From Staphylococcus marylandisciuri (lineage in GTDB: Bacteria; Bacillota; Bacilli; Staphylococcales; Staphylococcaceae), in NCBI RefSeq assembly GCF_025519785.1, contig NZ_JAOPKZ010000015.1:1-64000 (forward strand): a stretch of 64,000 bases of DNA, in the 5' to 3' direction. Under the pieces are notes generated by a model. The model searched no databases. It was not told the DNA's origin and saw only the letters and a list, made by a program, of their open reading frames with translations. The position numbers and the translations under genes were made by a program. This document shows positions 17,388 through 29,210 of the stretch, in pieces (position 1 is the stretch's first letter; each line of letters opens with the position of its first letter).

Positions 17388-17852
17388 ATGGATAGACAGA
17401 ATTTTACAGATTTAATTCAATCAAAATTTAAAATGGTACGTATTGAAGCCGGTTATACCCAAGATACTATGGCGCAAACTATAGGTCTTTCAAAGAAGAC
17501 ACTTGTTCAAATAGAAAAAGAACGAGTATTACCTAATTGGACAACATGTGTATCTATATGTGCCTTATTTAGAGACTCTGATGTGCTTAATAGCGCTTTT
17601 GGTTGTGATCCATTAGAAATGGTACAAACGATTTCAAGAAGTCACTGTGCCTACCCTAATCATCCAACAACGAGTGATATCTACTGGCGTACAGTTGAAA
17701 ATAGAAATGGCTTCATCTTACAAAGCAATAAAGTCAGCGAACTTTATCGTGTGCTTAATCAAGATACACAACCTATTTTTGGTACATCTAAATTAAGAGA
17801 AGCAGAAACATACTTTAATCGCGTTGCTAAAGAAGAACTAGCGCACGTATAA
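17388..17852 (+). CDS. XRE-family DNA-binding protein, SA1665-like
   Basis: A 154-residue protein with an N-terminal XRE helix-turn-helix (about 10-70, including GYTQDTMAQTIGLSKKTLVQ) and a staphylococcus-specific C-terminal part. By length and position, between airSR and the UPF0754 gene, it corresponds to S. aureus SA1665, which has been reported to bind the mecA promoter region and modulate beta-lactam resistance. Whether it has that role here is unknown. It appears to be transcribed alone, flanked on both sides by repeat clusters. Confidence 0.8.
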   Translation: MDRQNFTDLIQSKFKMVRIEAGYTQDTMAQTIGLSKKTLVQIEKERVLPNWTTCVSICALFRDSDVLNSAFGCDPLEMVQTISRSHCAYPNHPTTSDIYWRTVENRNGFILQSNKVSELYRVLNQDTQPIFGTSKLREAETYFNRVAKEELAHV

Positions 17853-17866
17853 ATCCTATAATAGCT

Positions 17867-18099
17867 GAAGTCGGGATAAAAGCGTTTAGGATTTGAGCAG
17901 GGGGCCCCAACAAAGAGAAACTGATTCATCAGTTTCACCAAGCAATGCAAGTTGGGGTGGGGCCCCAACACAAAGAAACTGGTTCATCAGTTTCAACAAG
18001 CACAGCGAGTTGGGGTGGGGCCCTCCAAAGAGAAATTGGGACATAATGATCTTTGACTAGAGAGAAAGAGGCTGGGAGATAATGTAATGTCTCAACCTC
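17867..18099 (-). repeat. STAR array with family A fragment
   Basis: Module GAAGTCGGGATAAAAGCG, then STAR cores at about 17903, 17960 and 18015 separated by AACTGATTCATCAGTTTC-type arms, then a partial hairpin III (GAGGCTGGGAGATAATG). The third core is truncated (GGGGCCCTCC). Confidence 0.85.
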
Positions 18100-18301
18100 G
18101 AGGGTGAAAGATGCATTGTTCACAAGTTCGTTTGCTCATTTGGGCATTGGGTAACAGGTTTTATTATAGAATATTTATTTATTAGTGTGATAGAGTAATG
18201 ATAAGTACATAAATATTTTTAAATAGGAGTGAGATGACGAATCTAGGTAAAGGGGAGGTTCAATCTCACTCCTTTTAACTCGGAAAGAAGGTGCTAAAAT
18301 C

Positions 18302-19432
18302 TTGCATGCAATAGTCCTTATTTTATTTATGGTTGTTATCGGCGCTGTGATTGGTGGTATAACGAATATGATTGCAGTCAGAATGTTATTTCACCCATTT
18401 AAGCCGTACTATTTGTTTGGTCTACGTTTACCATTTACTCCAGGATTGATACCCAAACGTAGAGAGGAAATTGCTACTAAGATAGGGCAAGTTATAGAAG
18501 ACCACTTATTAACTGAAACATTAATTAAGTCTAAATTAAATGAACCATCAACTCGTGACTCTATTAACGAGATACTATTCAAACAAGTTCAAAAATTAAA
18601 ACGTGATAATGTGAGCATTCAGTATTTTGCAAATAAGTTGGATATCAATGCAGCTGAGGTTTTATCTGACAGGGCAACACAGTTAGCACAATCTAAGATT
18701 GATGCTTTTTACAACACACATCAAGAAGATAAAATAGAGGACATTTTACCAGATAAATTAATAACTTATGCGGATGATAAGATTGCTAATGTTTCAGATT
18801 TACTATTTTCCAGAGCTAGGGTTTATTTGACCTCTGATAAAGGGGTAGAAGATATCAACAGCATGCTTGATACTTTCTTTCAAGAAAAAGGAAAAATTAT
18901 AGGATTACTTCAAATGTTTATGACGAAAGAGCATATCGCAGAACGCATTCGTTCGGAGCTCATCCGTTTAACCAATCATCCTAAAGCTAGACAGATTGCC
19001 CGTCAAGTTATCGATAATGAGTATGAGACCTTTAAATCAAAAACGCTAAAGGAACTCATCTCAAAAGAGAAGTTCGATGATTTAGGAGAATCTTTTATAG
19101 CGTTAATGATAGAGTATATTGATATTGATGAGAAAACGACTCAGCCGTTGAATCAAGTTATGCCTTCATTAATTAGACTGGTAGAGGAGAACATCACGGA
19201 ACATTTAACTTCTATAATTATAGATAACGTTTCAACTCAAATTTCACCGATTATGCAGCGAATTAATTTGAGAGGCATGATAGAACAACAAATCAATACT
19301 TTTGATCTAGACTATATAGAGCGATTAATCATTGAAATTGCGAATAAAGAGTTAAAACTTATTATGTTACTCGGTTTCTTATTAGGTGGAATTATAGGTT
19401 GTCTTCAAGGCGTAATAGCTATCTTTGTGTAA
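18302..19432 (+). CDS. UPF0754 membrane protein (YheB-like)
   Basis: A 376-residue protein with a hydrophobic N-terminus (about 2-22, GAVIGGITN), a long helical soluble middle and a C-terminal membrane segment (LGFLLGGIIGCLQGVIAIF). This is the DUF445/UPF0754 layout. It starts at TTG; the alignment of its first residues with the S. aureus homologue and an upstream AAGG support that start. The function is unknown. The YlbF-type gene follows 68 nt later, a pairing conserved in Bacillus (yheB-yheA) and S. aureus. Confidence 0.85.
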   Translation: MHAIVLILFMVVIGAVIGGITNMIAVRMLFHPFKPYYLFGLRLPFTPGLIPKRREEIATKIGQVIEDHLLTETLIKSKLNEPSTRDSINEILFKQVQKLKRDNVSIQYFANKLDINAAEVLSDRATQLAQSKIDAFYNTHQEDKIEDILPDKLITYADDKIANVSDLLFSRARVYLTSDKGVEDINSMLDTFFQEKGKIIGLLQMFMTKEHIAERIRSELIRLTNHPKARQIARQVIDNEYETFKSKTLKELISKEKFDDLGESFIALMIEYIDIDEKTTQPLNQVMPSLIRLVEENITEHLTSIIIDNVSTQISPIMQRINLRGMIEQQINTFDLDYIERLIIEIANKELKLIMLLGFLLGGIIGCLQGVIAIFV

Positions 19433-19500
19433 CTTATTAAAGTATGTTATTGTATTATCGATGTGGTAACAACACAGATCACAAAAAGGAGTGTAACAAA

Positions 19501-19845
19501 ATGGCAGTAAATTTATACGATCATGCAAATCAATTAGAACAAGCTTTAAGAGAAAGCGATGAATACAAAGCGATTAAAGACGCTTACGAGAAAGTGAAAG
19601 AAAACGATGAATCAAAGAAATTATTTGATGAATTTCGTGAAACTCAAATGAATTTCCAACAAAAACAAATGCAAGGTGAAGAAATAGGCGAAGAAGAGCT
19701 TCAAAAAGCTCAAGAGCAAGCTCAAGAAATTGAAAAAGACTCAAACATCTCTGAATTGATGTCTGCTGAGCAAAAAATGAGTCAAATCTTCCAAGAAATC
19801 AATCAAATTATAGTTAAACCTTTAGACGAAATTTACGCTGACTAA
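19501..19845 (+). CDS. YlbF/YheA family protein (UPF0342)
   Basis: A 114-residue, almost wholly helical protein rich in Glu, Gln and Lys. It belongs to the YlbF/YmcA/YheA family. Bacillus YlbF and YmcA form a complex that affects RNase Y-dependent mRNA maturation, but YheA itself has no settled function. The start at 19501 has AAAAAGGAG upstream; a longer reading from 19444 has no signal. It is downstream of the UPF0754 gene and followed by a terminator. Confidence 0.88.
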   Translation: MAVNLYDHANQLEQALRESDEYKAIKDAYEKVKENDESKKLFDEFRETQMNFQQKQMQGEEIGEEELQKAQEQAQEIEKDSNISELMSAEQKMSQIFQEINQIIVKPLDEIYAD

Positions 19846-19863
19846 TTACCAATTGAAATAATT

Positions 19864-19915
19864 GAGAGTCATCATGCCATCCCATTCTTATTGATTATGG
19901 GGTGGCTCTCTTTAT
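19864..19915 (+). terminator. Terminator after the YheA-like gene
   Basis: GCCATCCCA pairs with TGGGGTGGC, flanked by GAGAG/CTCTC and followed by TTTAT. Confidence 0.65.
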
Positions 19916-20040
19916 ATCGACCACTTCTGTTAGTAGAACTAAAACTATACCTGAGTCAGATATGACTTCTAGTCATTGTGGCCTTTTATCGACGGTCTTT
20001 TTGCTGTATGGTAAAATAATAAACGATATTTAAAATGGAA

Positions 20041-20468
20041 GAAGTTGAGACATAAAGATTCTGAGGTCCGGGAAGCTGATAGACGGTGCCCCAAAAGCAG
20101 GATTTGCGATTGAAACGCTCACGATTCGGGAGCGGGACAGAAATCTAATTTGAATAAAAAGATTTCGTAGTCCCGCCCCGACAAGGATGCCTAGAATTGA
20201 AAAAAGCTTGATACAAGCGCGTTTTCAAATCAGTCATCTACTGCCGAGATGTTGAAAGAGGGAGCGGGACAGAAATCTAATTTGATTAAAAAGATTTCGT
20301 GGTCCCGCCCCGGCAAAGATGACTAGAATTGAAAAAAGCTTGATACAAGCGCGTTTTCAAATCAGTCATCTACTGCCAAGATGCTGAAAGAGGTTGAGAC
20401 ATTACATTATATTCCAGTTTCTCTTTGTTGGGGCCCCGCTCAATTCCAAACATTTTTGTCCCGATCTT
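20041..20468 (+). repeat. Mosaic of family C, two family A units and STAR
   Basis: Starts with a family C fragment (GAAGTTGAGAC ... AAGCTGATAGACGGTGCCCC ... AAACGCTCACGATTC), then two complete family A units (GGGAGCGGGACAG near 20130 and 20263), then an inverted STAR core (CTTTGTTGGGGCCCC) and module TTTTGTCCCGATC. Confidence 0.88.
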
Positions 20469-20592
20469 TCTTCTGTAATCATCCCTATACTTACAATCAT
20501 AGTTCTAATACAGTCTGAATAAATTAGGGTAGTAAGTCCATGAAAAATAAATTCATTTCATTCCCATGTACAAGATAAAAAGGAGTTATAAT

Positions 20593-21780
20593 ATGGTGAA
20601 ATTTATCCACTGTGCAGATTTGCATTTAGATAGTCCATTTAAGTCGAGAAGCCACTTAAATCAACCTATTTTTGACGATATGCAAAAGAGTACATATGAA
20701 AGCTTCAGAAATATAGTCGATAAAGCTTTGAGGGAAGAAGTTGATTTTCTTATAATAGCTGGAGATTTATTTGATAATCAAAATCGCACGTTAAGAGCTG
20801 AAGTTTTTCTGAAAGAACAATTTAAACGTTTAAATAGTGAACAAATATTTGTATACATTTGTCATGGTAATCACGACCCTTTATCTAGTAATTTAACTAC
20901 CTCATGGCCTAAGAACGTTTCTGTGTTCTCAGATACTGTAGAAACATATCAAACGATCAATAAGAAAGGTGAAAAGATATTTCTACATGGCTTTAGTTAT
21001 AAAGAAGATGCTAGCTATGAAAATAAAATTGATGCATTCCCTTCTAGCCAGGGACAAGACGGTATTCATATCGGTGTACTACATGGAACATATAGTCGAT
21101 CATCTGAGAAAGATCGCTATACAGAATTCCGTTTAGAAGATTTAAATAGTAAGCTATATCATTATTGGGCTTTAGGGCATATACATGAACGTGAACAATT
21201 AAGTGAAATGCCTCAAATTCACTATCCTGGTAATATCCAAGGAAGACACTTTAATGAACTTGGAGACAAAGGGTGTTTGCTCGTTACTGGTGATCATTTG
21301 AAGCTTAATACAGAGTTTATACCTACCCAGTTTATTCGTTTTGAAGCTGCGACAATTGAAACTGATGCTCAAACTAAACAAAAAATTTATGAAGCTATTC
21401 AAAACTTTAAGAGTAAGAAAAGAGGACAAGGCAAAGCGTTTTATAAATTGAAAGTTATAGTTAATCACGACTCACCTTTATCAGAGCAAGATATATTGCA
21501 AATCAAAGAAATGATAGATGATTACGAACGGAATGAGAATAACTTCATTTTTATTGAAAAGTTAGACATTGAGTATAAATATGACAGAGAACAGAAGTTG
21601 AGTAAGGAGTTCTCAAGAAGCTTAATTGCTGATGATACAATCTTTGAATCTTCGATGAGTGACTTATATTTGAATCCTCGCGCTTCAAAGTTTTTAGAGG
21701 ATTACAATGATTTTGATAGGAATGAATTAATTCGACATGCCGAGAATATACTTAAGACTGAAATGAGAGGTGAGTCTTAA
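20593..21780 (+). CDS. yhaO: DNA exonuclease subunit YhaO (SbcD-like)
   Basis: A 395-residue metallophosphoesterase of the SbcD/Mre11 family. Metal-binding motifs appear in order: CADLHLDSPF (about 8), GDLFDNQNR (about 56), CHGNHDP (about 88) and ALGHIHERE (about 199). The start at 20593 follows AAAAGGAG. It overlaps yhaN by one base (TAATG), so the two are translationally coupled, and they probably form an SbcCD-like nuclease for double-strand-break or hairpin processing. The abundance of palindromic repeats in this genome gives such an enzyme potential substrates, but that is speculation. Confidence 0.88.
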   Translation: MVKFIHCADLHLDSPFKSRSHLNQPIFDDMQKSTYESFRNIVDKALREEVDFLIIAGDLFDNQNRTLRAEVFLKEQFKRLNSEQIFVYICHGNHDPLSSNLTTSWPKNVSVFSDTVETYQTINKKGEKIFLHGFSYKEDASYENKIDAFPSSQGQDGIHIGVLHGTYSRSSEKDRYTEFRLEDLNSKLYHYWALGHIHEREQLSEMPQIHYPGNIQGRHFNELGDKGCLLVTGDHLKLNTEFIPTQFIRFEAATIETDAQTKQKIYEAIQNFKSKKRGQGKAFYKLKVIVNHDSPLSEQDILQIKEMIDDYERNENNFIFIEKLDIEYKYDREQKLSKEFSRSLIADDTIFESSMSDLYLNPRASKFLEDYNDFDRNELIRHAENILKTEMRGES

Positions 21781-24713
21781 TGAAAATTAAATCACTAGAG
21801 ATTTATGGCTATGGTCAATTTGTGCAGCGTACTATCAAATTCGATTCTTTCTTTACTGAAATATATGGGGAGAATGAAGCAGGTAAGTCAACCATTCAGG
21901 CGTTTATTCACTCTATATTATTTGGATTTCCTACTCGGAAAGAAAACGAACCACGTTTGGAACCGAGGTTAGGTAACCAATATGGTGGTAAATTGATTTT
22001 AATTAGAGATGATGGTTCTGAAATTGAAGTAGAGCGTATCAAAGGTAGTGCAGCAGGGGATCTGAAAGTTTATCTGCCTAATGGTGCAATCAAAGATGAA
22101 CAATGGTTGAGAGAAGAGTTAAATTATATTTCTAAACGTACATATCAAGGAATCTTCTCCTTTAGTGTGTTGGGTTTACAAAACATTCACAAGAACATGG
22201 ATGAAACACAATTACAGAATTTTTTACTACAAGCAGGAGCCTTAGGATCTACTGAATTCACTTCTATGCGAGCAATTTTAGCAGATAAAAAAGAAGAATT
22301 ATATAAAAAGAGTGGGCGGAAGCCTGTTATCAATCAACAGATTGTACAGCTTGATGAGTTAGCTTCACAAATTAGAACCGAAGAGGCGAAATTAGATACT
22401 TATCACAAATACGTAGAGGAACGAGATAAATCAGCTCAAAGACTTGATCATTTAAAAAATAATTTATCCCAGCTCTCTCATTTGCACGATGAGAAACAGA
22501 AAGAACTTGCATTGCATGCTCAAACTCAAGAATGGAAAACGCTTGAAAAAGAATTAAATGTAGAACCAGTTGATTTCCCTGAGCAAGGCATTGATAGATA
22601 CGAAGCTTCAAGGTTACAAACGCAAAATTTGAAGAGAGATATCGGTTTACGCGAAGAAAAATTAGCACAGTTAGAACAAAATAACGAGCAACTATCTCAG
22701 CCTAAGGAATCTGATATCAATGCGTTGAAAAGTCTCCAGCAACAAGAAAATGACATCAAGCAAAAGGAATATGAAGCTAAATCGATGGATAAAGAAATCA
22801 ACGATAAAGAAAGAGAAATACGTGGGCTTAAATTAAATATAGGATGGGATAAAGTTCATAGCGAAGTTGATAGTTCTGAAGCTATGAAGAGTCATATTAG
22901 TGAGCAATTAAAATATAAACAAGAGCTAATAGCTACGGAAACTCAACTCAAGCGAGATATTCAAGAAAATGAGATCGAAAAAGAAGCTAATGCGGAAGAG
23001 TTAGATGGACTCAATCAGGAGATTGTGCCTGAAGAGACATTTGAAAAGAAAAAACAACACCAACAACAAAGGTTTGAATTAGAAGAAAAAAATAATCTTT
23101 ATCAAAAAATGAAAGAAGCGTTTGATGTTGAACAACAACAAAAAGAGAAACACCAAGCAACCTTACGATTGGGCGTAATTATTTTAGCAATCGTGAGTGC
23201 TGCCCTCGCCGTCTTTTCATTCATTTCAACTAACTTATTATTCGGTACGGTATTTGCACTATTAACACTAGTATTCATCGTTGGACTATTCTTCATTAGA
23301 ACTAAGGAAATAGGGCATTCTGAGACATTTACTCACGAAATAAATGAGTTACAAGAACAAATTAAGAGCTTAGAGGAACGCTATAATTTAGATTTTGATC
23401 TAGATGACCAATATCGTATACGCGATCAGTGGCATAATGCGATTAAGCATAAAGAATCATTAAATAAAAAAGCGGAATATCTCCATCAAACGTTAAAAGA
23501 AACAACCGCAGAATTAAGTACTGTTAAGAATCAAATCTCACAAATCAAGCAAGAACTTAAAGTTTCAGATCGCATGTCGGATGATCTTGTAATTGATGGT
23601 ATTACTACGATGAACAAGATAAAAGATTTGGGTCATCATATTGAAGAGTTAAAAGAAACGCGGGATCATCTCGATAAATATTTAGAAGACTTTTACACAC
23701 ATGGTAAGGAAGTCACTAAACATCAAATTCCAAACTTTAATCAGTTATCTTTCTTCCATGATGTACGTCAGTGGTTACAAGAAGCACAAGCATCATTGGA
23801 TTACAGAAGACGCAATAATGACCAAATAACACTGTTAAGCAACGAGTTGAAACAACTGAAACAGCGCTTGGAAGACAATATCAAAGTCATCGATACGCTT
23901 TTCGATTTCACAGATGTTGATAATGAAGAAGATTACTATAAACATTATGAACTATCTAAACGCTATGAGAATAATTTAAATCGATTTAATGACTTAACAC
24001 AGTATCTAGAAAATCAAAATTATTCTTATGAAGATAGTTCAGCGCTAAGTTCTAAGAGTGAAGCACATCTCACTGAGGAAAATAAGCGTTTATCTAAACA
24101 AATAGATGATTATAATGAGCAGTACTTAGAGATTCAAAAAGAAGTGAGTGATCTGAATTCTCAAATTACCCAAATGGAGACAGATCAAACGCTAGCTGAT
24201 TTAAGACATAAATACCATATATTGAAGAATCAAATGAATGAGGAAGCTAAAGATTGGGCTAGCTTGAGTTATCTTCAAGCTTTAGTTGACGGTCATATTG
24301 CTCAAATCAAGGATAAACGATTACCACAAGTAGTTAACGAAGCTACACATATATTTAACAGATTAACAGAAGGACATTATGTTCAAGTTTCATATGTAAG
24401 TGATGAATTGATGGTGAAACAACGTAATGGACAGATTTATCACCCGGTTGAACTCAGTCAATCCACTAAAGAAATTCTTTATATTTCTTTACGTCTAAGC
24501 TTGATTAAAACTTTAAAACCTTATTATCCATTCCCAATTATTATTGATGATGCTTTCGTTCATTTCGATAAAAATAGAAAAGAACTTATGATGAAGTACA
24601 TCAGACAGCTCCCTGAAGATTATCAGGTATTGTACTTTACTTGTGCCAAAGATAATAATATACCTTCTAAACAATTGGTTACTTTAAATAAAGTAGAGGA
24701 CGGTGCTAAATAA
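21780..24713 (+). CDS. yhaN: SbcC/Rad50-like ATPase YhaN
   Basis: A 977-residue SMC-like AAA ATPase. Walker [10 protein letters not shown] is near residue 34 and a Walker B-type [12 protein letters not shown] near the C-terminus, separated by long coiled coils (about 180-460 and 510-880). Unusually for an SbcC relative, two hydrophobic segments (about 461-505, [15 protein letters not shown] and [20 protein letters not shown]) sit at the coiled-coil apex, suggesting membrane association. It overlaps yhaO upstream and yhaM downstream by one base each, so the operon is tightly coupled. Confidence 0.88.
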   Translation: MKIKSLEIYGYGQFVQRTIKFDSFFTEIYGENEAGKSTIQAFIHSILFGFPTRKENEPRLEPRLGNQYGGKLILIRDDGSEIEVERIKGSAAGDLKVYLPNGAIKDEQWLREELNYISKRTYQGIFSFSVLGLQNIHKNMDETQLQNFLLQAGALGSTEFTSMRAILADKKEELYKKSGRKPVINQQIVQLDELASQIRTEEAKLDTYHKYVEERDKSAQRLDHLKNNLSQLSHLHDEKQKELALHAQTQEWKTLEKELNVEPVDFPEQGIDRYEASRLQTQNLKRDIGLREEKLAQLEQNNEQLSQPKESDINALKSLQQQENDIKQKEYEAKSMDKEINDKEREIRGLKLNIGWDKVHSEVDSSEAMKSHISEQLKYKQELIATETQLKRDIQENEIEKEANAEELDGLNQEIVPEETFEKKKQHQQQRFELEEKNNLYQKMKEAFDVEQQQKEKHQATLRLGVIILAIVSAALAVFSFISTNLLFGTVFALLTLVFIVGLFFIRTKEIGHSETFTHEINELQEQIKSLEERYNLDFDLDDQYRIRDQWHNAIKHKESLNKKAEYLHQTLKETTAELSTVKNQISQIKQELKVSDRMSDDLVIDGITTMNKIKDLGHHIEELKETRDHLDKYLEDFYTHGKEVTKHQIPNFNQLSFFHDVRQWLQEAQASLDYRRRNNDQITLLSNELKQLKQRLEDNIKVIDTLFDFTDVDNEEDYYKHYELSKRYENNLNRFNDLTQYLENQNYSYEDSSALSSKSEAHLTEENKRLSKQIDDYNEQYLEIQKEVSDLNSQITQMETDQTLADLRHKYHILKNQMNEEAKDWASLSYLQALVDGHIAQIKDKRLPQVVNEATHIFNRLTEGHYVQVSYVSDELMVKQRNGQIYHPVELSQSTKEILYISLRLSLIKTLKPYYPFPIIIDDAFVHFDKNRKELMMKYIRQLPEDYQVLYFTCAKDNNIPSKQLVTLNKVEDGAK

Positions 24714-25654
24714 TGCGAAATGCTGAAAAATTAAAGCCAGGCGATTCGGTCAACCATTTCTTCTTGATTCATAAAGCTACTCAAGGTGTTACTGCTCAAG
24801 GTAAAGACTACATGACACTTCATTTACAAGATAAAAGTGGTGAATTAGAGGCAAAGTTTTGGACAGCAACTAAAGAAGACATGAAGATTCTTGAACCTGA
24901 AATAATTATTTTAGCTAAAGGTGACATCATCAATTATCGTGGTAGAAAACAGATGAAAATGAATGGTTATCGATTAGCCAATGAGGAAGATAACTTAAAA
25001 GCGCAAGACTTTATTAGTGGAGCACCCTTGAGTCCCGAAGAAATTAAAAGTCAGATATCTCAATTTATCTTTGATATAGAGAATGCTTCATTACAACGAA
25101 TAACTAGACACCTAGTGAGAAAGTATGAGGAAGCATTTTATACATTTCCAGCAGCAAGCTCTCATCATCACAATTTCGCGAGTGGTTTAAGTTATCACGT
25201 GCTAACGATGTTAGAAATAGCTAAATCACTGTGCGATATTTATCCTATTTTGAATCGTGGTTTATTATACAGTGCTATTATTTTACATGATTTAGGCAAA
25301 GTAAAAGAATTGAGCGGCCCAGTAGCTACTACCTATACCGTTGAGGGAAATTTGCTAGGGCATATTTCAATAGCTAGTGATGAGGTAGCGGAAACAGCTA
25401 AAGAATTAGGTATCGAAGGAGAAGAAGTGATGTTATTGCGCCATATGATATTAGCTCATCATGGTAAGATGGAATACGGATCTCCTAAGATGCCGCATTT
25501 AAAAGAAGCGGAAATCTTATTCTTCATCGATAATATCGATGCTAAGTTAAACATGTTTGAAAAAGCATTTGGTAAAATTGAAAAGGGTGAATTTACAGAG
25601 AAGATTTTCGGTTTAGAAGGTCGACGTTTCTACAAACCGAGTACGTTAGAATGA
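24713..25654 (+). CDS. yhaM: 3'-5' exoribonuclease YhaM
   Basis: A 313-residue enzyme that degrades RNA and single-stranded DNA from 3' ends; it is called Cbf1 or YhaM in S. aureus. An N-terminal OB-fold domain (about 8-95) is followed by an HD domain with metal-binding residues in [12 protein letters not shown] and [10 protein letters not shown]. It overlaps the end of yhaN (TAATG) and closes the yhaONM operon. A short family A hairpin 48 nt after the stop is a candidate terminator. Confidence 0.92.
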   Translation: MRNAEKLKPGDSVNHFFLIHKATQGVTAQGKDYMTLHLQDKSGELEAKFWTATKEDMKILEPEIIILAKGDIINYRGRKQMKMNGYRLANEEDNLKAQDFISGAPLSPEEIKSQISQFIFDIENASLQRITRHLVRKYEEAFYTFPAASSHHHNFASGLSYHVLTMLEIAKSLCDIYPILNRGLLYSAIILHDLGKVKELSGPVATTYTVEGNLLGHISIASDEVAETAKELGIEGEEVMLLRHMILAHHGKMEYGSPKMPHLKEAEILFFIDNIDAKLNMFEKAFGKIEKGEFTEKIFGLEGRRFYKPSTLE

Positions 25655-25701
25655 ACCAATCATTTTAACGATAATACTATTCATCAAATAATATGAAAAT
25701 A

Positions 25702-25752
25702 GGGAGCGGGACAGAAATCTTTTTATTCAAATTAGATTTCTGTCCCGCTCCC
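25702..25752. repeat. Family A short form (single hairpin)
   Basis: Perfect arms GGGAGCGGGACAGAAATCT and AGATTTCTGTCCCGCTCCC between the convergent yhaM and prsA genes. A likely bidirectional terminator by position. Confidence 0.9.
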
Positions 25753-25837
25753 TTATATTAATTATTGATATAGCTCAACTTAGCAACTACTCATCAACCT
25801 TAATAAGTATTCAAACGAGATGTGTCATTGCGAAAGG

Positions 25838-26827
<990 letters not shown>

Positions 26828-26901
26828 TCTCAGTCTCCTTTATGTAAGAAATAACATCGTAAATATAACATACTATTATTTAAGCACCAATTTTTTTGAG
26901 A

Positions 26902-27064
26902 GAGACTGGGACATAATGTAATGTCTCAGGCTCTTTCAGCATCTTGGCAGTAGATGACTGATTTGAAAACGCGCTTGTATCAAGCTTTTTTCAATTCTAG
27001 TCATCCTTGCCGGGGCGGGACTACGAAATCTTTTTTATTCAAATTAGATTTCTGTCCCGCTCCC
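26902..27064 (-). repeat. Family A three-hairpin repeat
   Basis: Complete copy, starting GAGACTGGGACATAATG and ending CTGTCCCGCTCCC, upstream of prsA. Confidence 0.9.
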
Positions 27065-27177
27065 TGAATGTATTATAACCTTACTCTATATTAAAGTATC
27101 TCAAAATCAACTTAAGTAAGCAAAAAATATATATTTTCCTGATGATATTCGACAGTCAATTTTAGTATTGGAATAGT

Positions 27178-27229
27178 AAAGAGAAAGAGGTACATAACAA
27201 AGACGTCATATATCTTGTCATGTACCTCT
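27178..27229 (-). terminator. Terminator of the DUF3267 gene
   Basis: AGAGGTACAT pairs with ATGTACCTCT. On the minus strand it is followed by a T-rich stretch (TTTCTCTTTACT). Confidence 0.65.
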
Positions 27230-27264
27230 ATTTGATTAAAAAATACTCATCATGTCTTTAATAG

Positions 27265-27825
27265 TTATACGTTACGAGAAAGAACTTTCACTTTTCTTAA
27301 AATATTTATACCCGTTTGATGCTCTTCAATATAGTTACCTTCATTAGAGAGTAGAATAATCTTAATATATAAAAAGTCTAAAACTGAGAAGCCCATATTC
27401 ATAGCTACCAAAAACATAAAATAATGTCCATAAGCTAGAAAATGAACTGTTAACATGATACCCAATAAAGTAATTAAAATAAAAGGTAATATTAAACCGA
27501 GCGCAAAGTAGTATTTGTTGACAGGTGTGTTTACGTACACATTATAAAATGGTAAAGATTTCTTTTTATTAATCTTATAAATTCTAAATGAGTGATAGTA
27601 CGGTAACAGAAAGAATAAATGAAAAATTTTGTGAAAAGGGTATAAAAGTATTGCTGCTACAATAAATACTAAAAAATAGTGATCGGATAAACGAACATCG
27701 GAATAATAGTGCATGATTTCATAACAGATTAAAAAAGAGATAATGGTTGTCACAAAACCGAGAAATGCAATTCGTGGTAATCCAAATCGAGCATTAATAT
27801 CAATTTGTCTTGTACATAAAAACAT
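27265..27825 (-). CDS. DUF3267 family membrane protein
   Basis: A 186-residue protein with four or five hydrophobic segments (about 15-35, 48-68, 75-90, 105-130 and 133-155). The start at 27825 (MFLCTRQID) is chosen for the AAGGAG upstream and agreement with staphylococcal homologues; a longer frame to 27858 has no signal. DUF3267 proteins resemble intramembrane zinc metalloproteases, and the HKIFHLFF stretch is the nearest thing to an HExxH motif but is not one, so proteolysis is unproven. It lies between prsA and a YtxH protein, as in S. aureus. Confidence 0.75.
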   Translation of the reverse strand: MFLCTRQIDINARFGLPRIAFLGFVTTIISFLICYEIMHYYSDVRLSDHYFLVFIVAAILLYPFHKIFHLFFLLPYYHSFRIYKINKKKSLPFYNVYVNTPVNKYYFALGLILPFILITLLGIMLTVHFLAYGHYFMFLVAMNMGFSVLDFLYIKIILLSNEGNYIEEHQTGINILRKVKVLSRNV

Positions 27826-28221
27826 AAGCCTTATCTCCTTGATTTCATAATATGTCATCCAAGTACGATAGTATTATGTATCCAAACGAATCAAACGTCA
27901 AGTAATGTTTGATTCGTTATAAAATTGTATGACATCATAATTGGTCCAAAGTAACTATCGCTACAAACTCAGTAATTATCGATGAAATTCAGTACTAGAG
28001 ATCATTGTATTTTAATATCAGAAATTAAAATAACGGTCAGTGACTATTTCACCAACCGTTAAAAATATACTACCATATCGTAATAAAGAGAAACGCTAAA
28101 CAATTTTTATGAAAATCACCTTAATGCTTTTTAGGGTGATCTGCCCGAGCTTAATAGTAGTTATTGTAAATCATTTCTGTTCTATAACCACTTATTTCAA
28201 TTGAACACGATAATGTAGCGC
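27826..28221. other. Gap with two hairpins
   Basis: No coding sequence seen. Hairpins are at 28032-28060 (AACGGT ... ACCGTT, with GGTCAGTGA inside, similar to the one after pckA) and 28112-28141 (ATCACC ... GGTGAT, followed by TTTTCAT on the minus strand). They are likely terminators for the YtxH gene. Confidence 0.55.
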
Positions 28222-28587
28222 TTATTTTTCAAAAGTTTTACTTATTTCTTCGCCTCGGTTTTGCAAGTTCTCGATATTACTTTGAATGCGTTCGATATTT
28301 GGATTAATGTCGGATTTAAAGTTACCGATAAGTTCTTTGACTTCATCACCAATAGAACTACCAAACTCTTTACTTTCAGATTTAATTTGATGGACGTAAT
28401 TCACTATATCATTGACGCTTTGAGTTATCGTATTAATTTCTCTATCGAGTTCAGACTCAGCGCCTACAGGTTGCTTAGTTGAAATGTGAGAGGCGTTAGC
28501 TCTTTTACGGTCACGATTCATGAGCATTACACCTAAGCCTGTTGCAACACCTGCACTAGCGCCTAATAGGATTTGCACAGCTTTCAT
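28222..28587 (-). CDS. YtxH domain-containing protein
   Basis: A 121-residue protein with an N-terminal Gly/Ala-rich hydrophobic segment (LLGASAGVATGLGVML), as in YtxH-type membrane-anchored proteins, then a polar helical and probably coiled-coil region to the C-terminus. The ATG is preceded by AAGGAG. The function is unknown; Bacillus YtxH is a general-stress protein. It is 68 nt downstream of hit and on the same strand, so the two may be cotranscribed. Confidence 0.8.
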   Translation of the reverse strand: MKAVQILLGASAGVATGLGVMLMNRDRKRANASHISTKQPVGAESELDREINTITQSVNDIVNYVHQIKSESKEFGSSIGDEVKELIGNFKSDINPNIERIQSNIENLQNRGEEISKTFEK

Positions 28588-28655
28588 ATGAATTCTCCTT
28601 ACGTTTCAAAGTCTATACTTATTTCATTTATACCCTACATGATTTAAATTAAGCA

Positions 28656-29084
28656 TTATTCGCCTAGTTGATTGCGAATTAATTTAGCTATTTCTGCTTT
28701 TTTATCATCGTTTAATTCGTCTTCATGCGTTTCCCATTTGTAACCAAAACCATCCACATCATTCTCATAGCGTGGTAGGAAATGGAAATGTAAGTGGAAC
28801 ACAGATTGATCTGCAAATTCGCCATTATTCTGCACTATATTTAAACCATCAGGATTAAAGGCATCTTTAATAGCGTTCGCAACTTTAGGTAAAGCTTCTC
28901 CGATATGACGCATGGTCTCAGCATCCGTTTCAAATATGTTAGCCGATGCTTTCTTAGGTATGAGTAAAGTGTGCCCCTTTGTGACTTGAGAAATATCTAA
29001 AAAGGCGTAAACATAATCATTCTCATAAACTTTATGACTGGGGATTTCTCCCTTAATAATTTGGCTAAAAATCGTTTCAGACAT
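28656..29084 (-). CDS. hit: HIT family nucleotide-binding protein
   Basis: A 142-residue protein of the histidine-triad superfamily, with the catalytic triad in HLHFHFLPR (about residue 98). These proteins hydrolyse nucleoside phosphoramidates and related nucleotides. The start at 29084 (MSETIF) has AAGGAG eight bases upstream; the GTG at 29093 overlaps that signal and is rejected. It diverges from ecsA, as in Bacillus and S. aureus. Confidence 0.93.
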   Translation of the reverse strand: MSETIFSQIIKGEIPSHKVYENDYVYAFLDISQVTKGHTLLIPKKASANIFETDAETMRHIGEALPKVANAIKDAFNPDGLNIVQNNGEFADQSVFHLHFHFLPRYENDVDGFGYKWETHEDELNDDKKAEIAKLIRNQLGE

Positions 29085-29210
29085 CCTCTTCACTCCTTGA
29101 TTATCTATTATATTTTATTATAGCATTATAATGATTTAGAAGTCATTAAATGCTAGTATCTTTATGATTTCCTATAAGAATTTGGTAGAATACCTTTATG
29201 GAGGTGCCAT

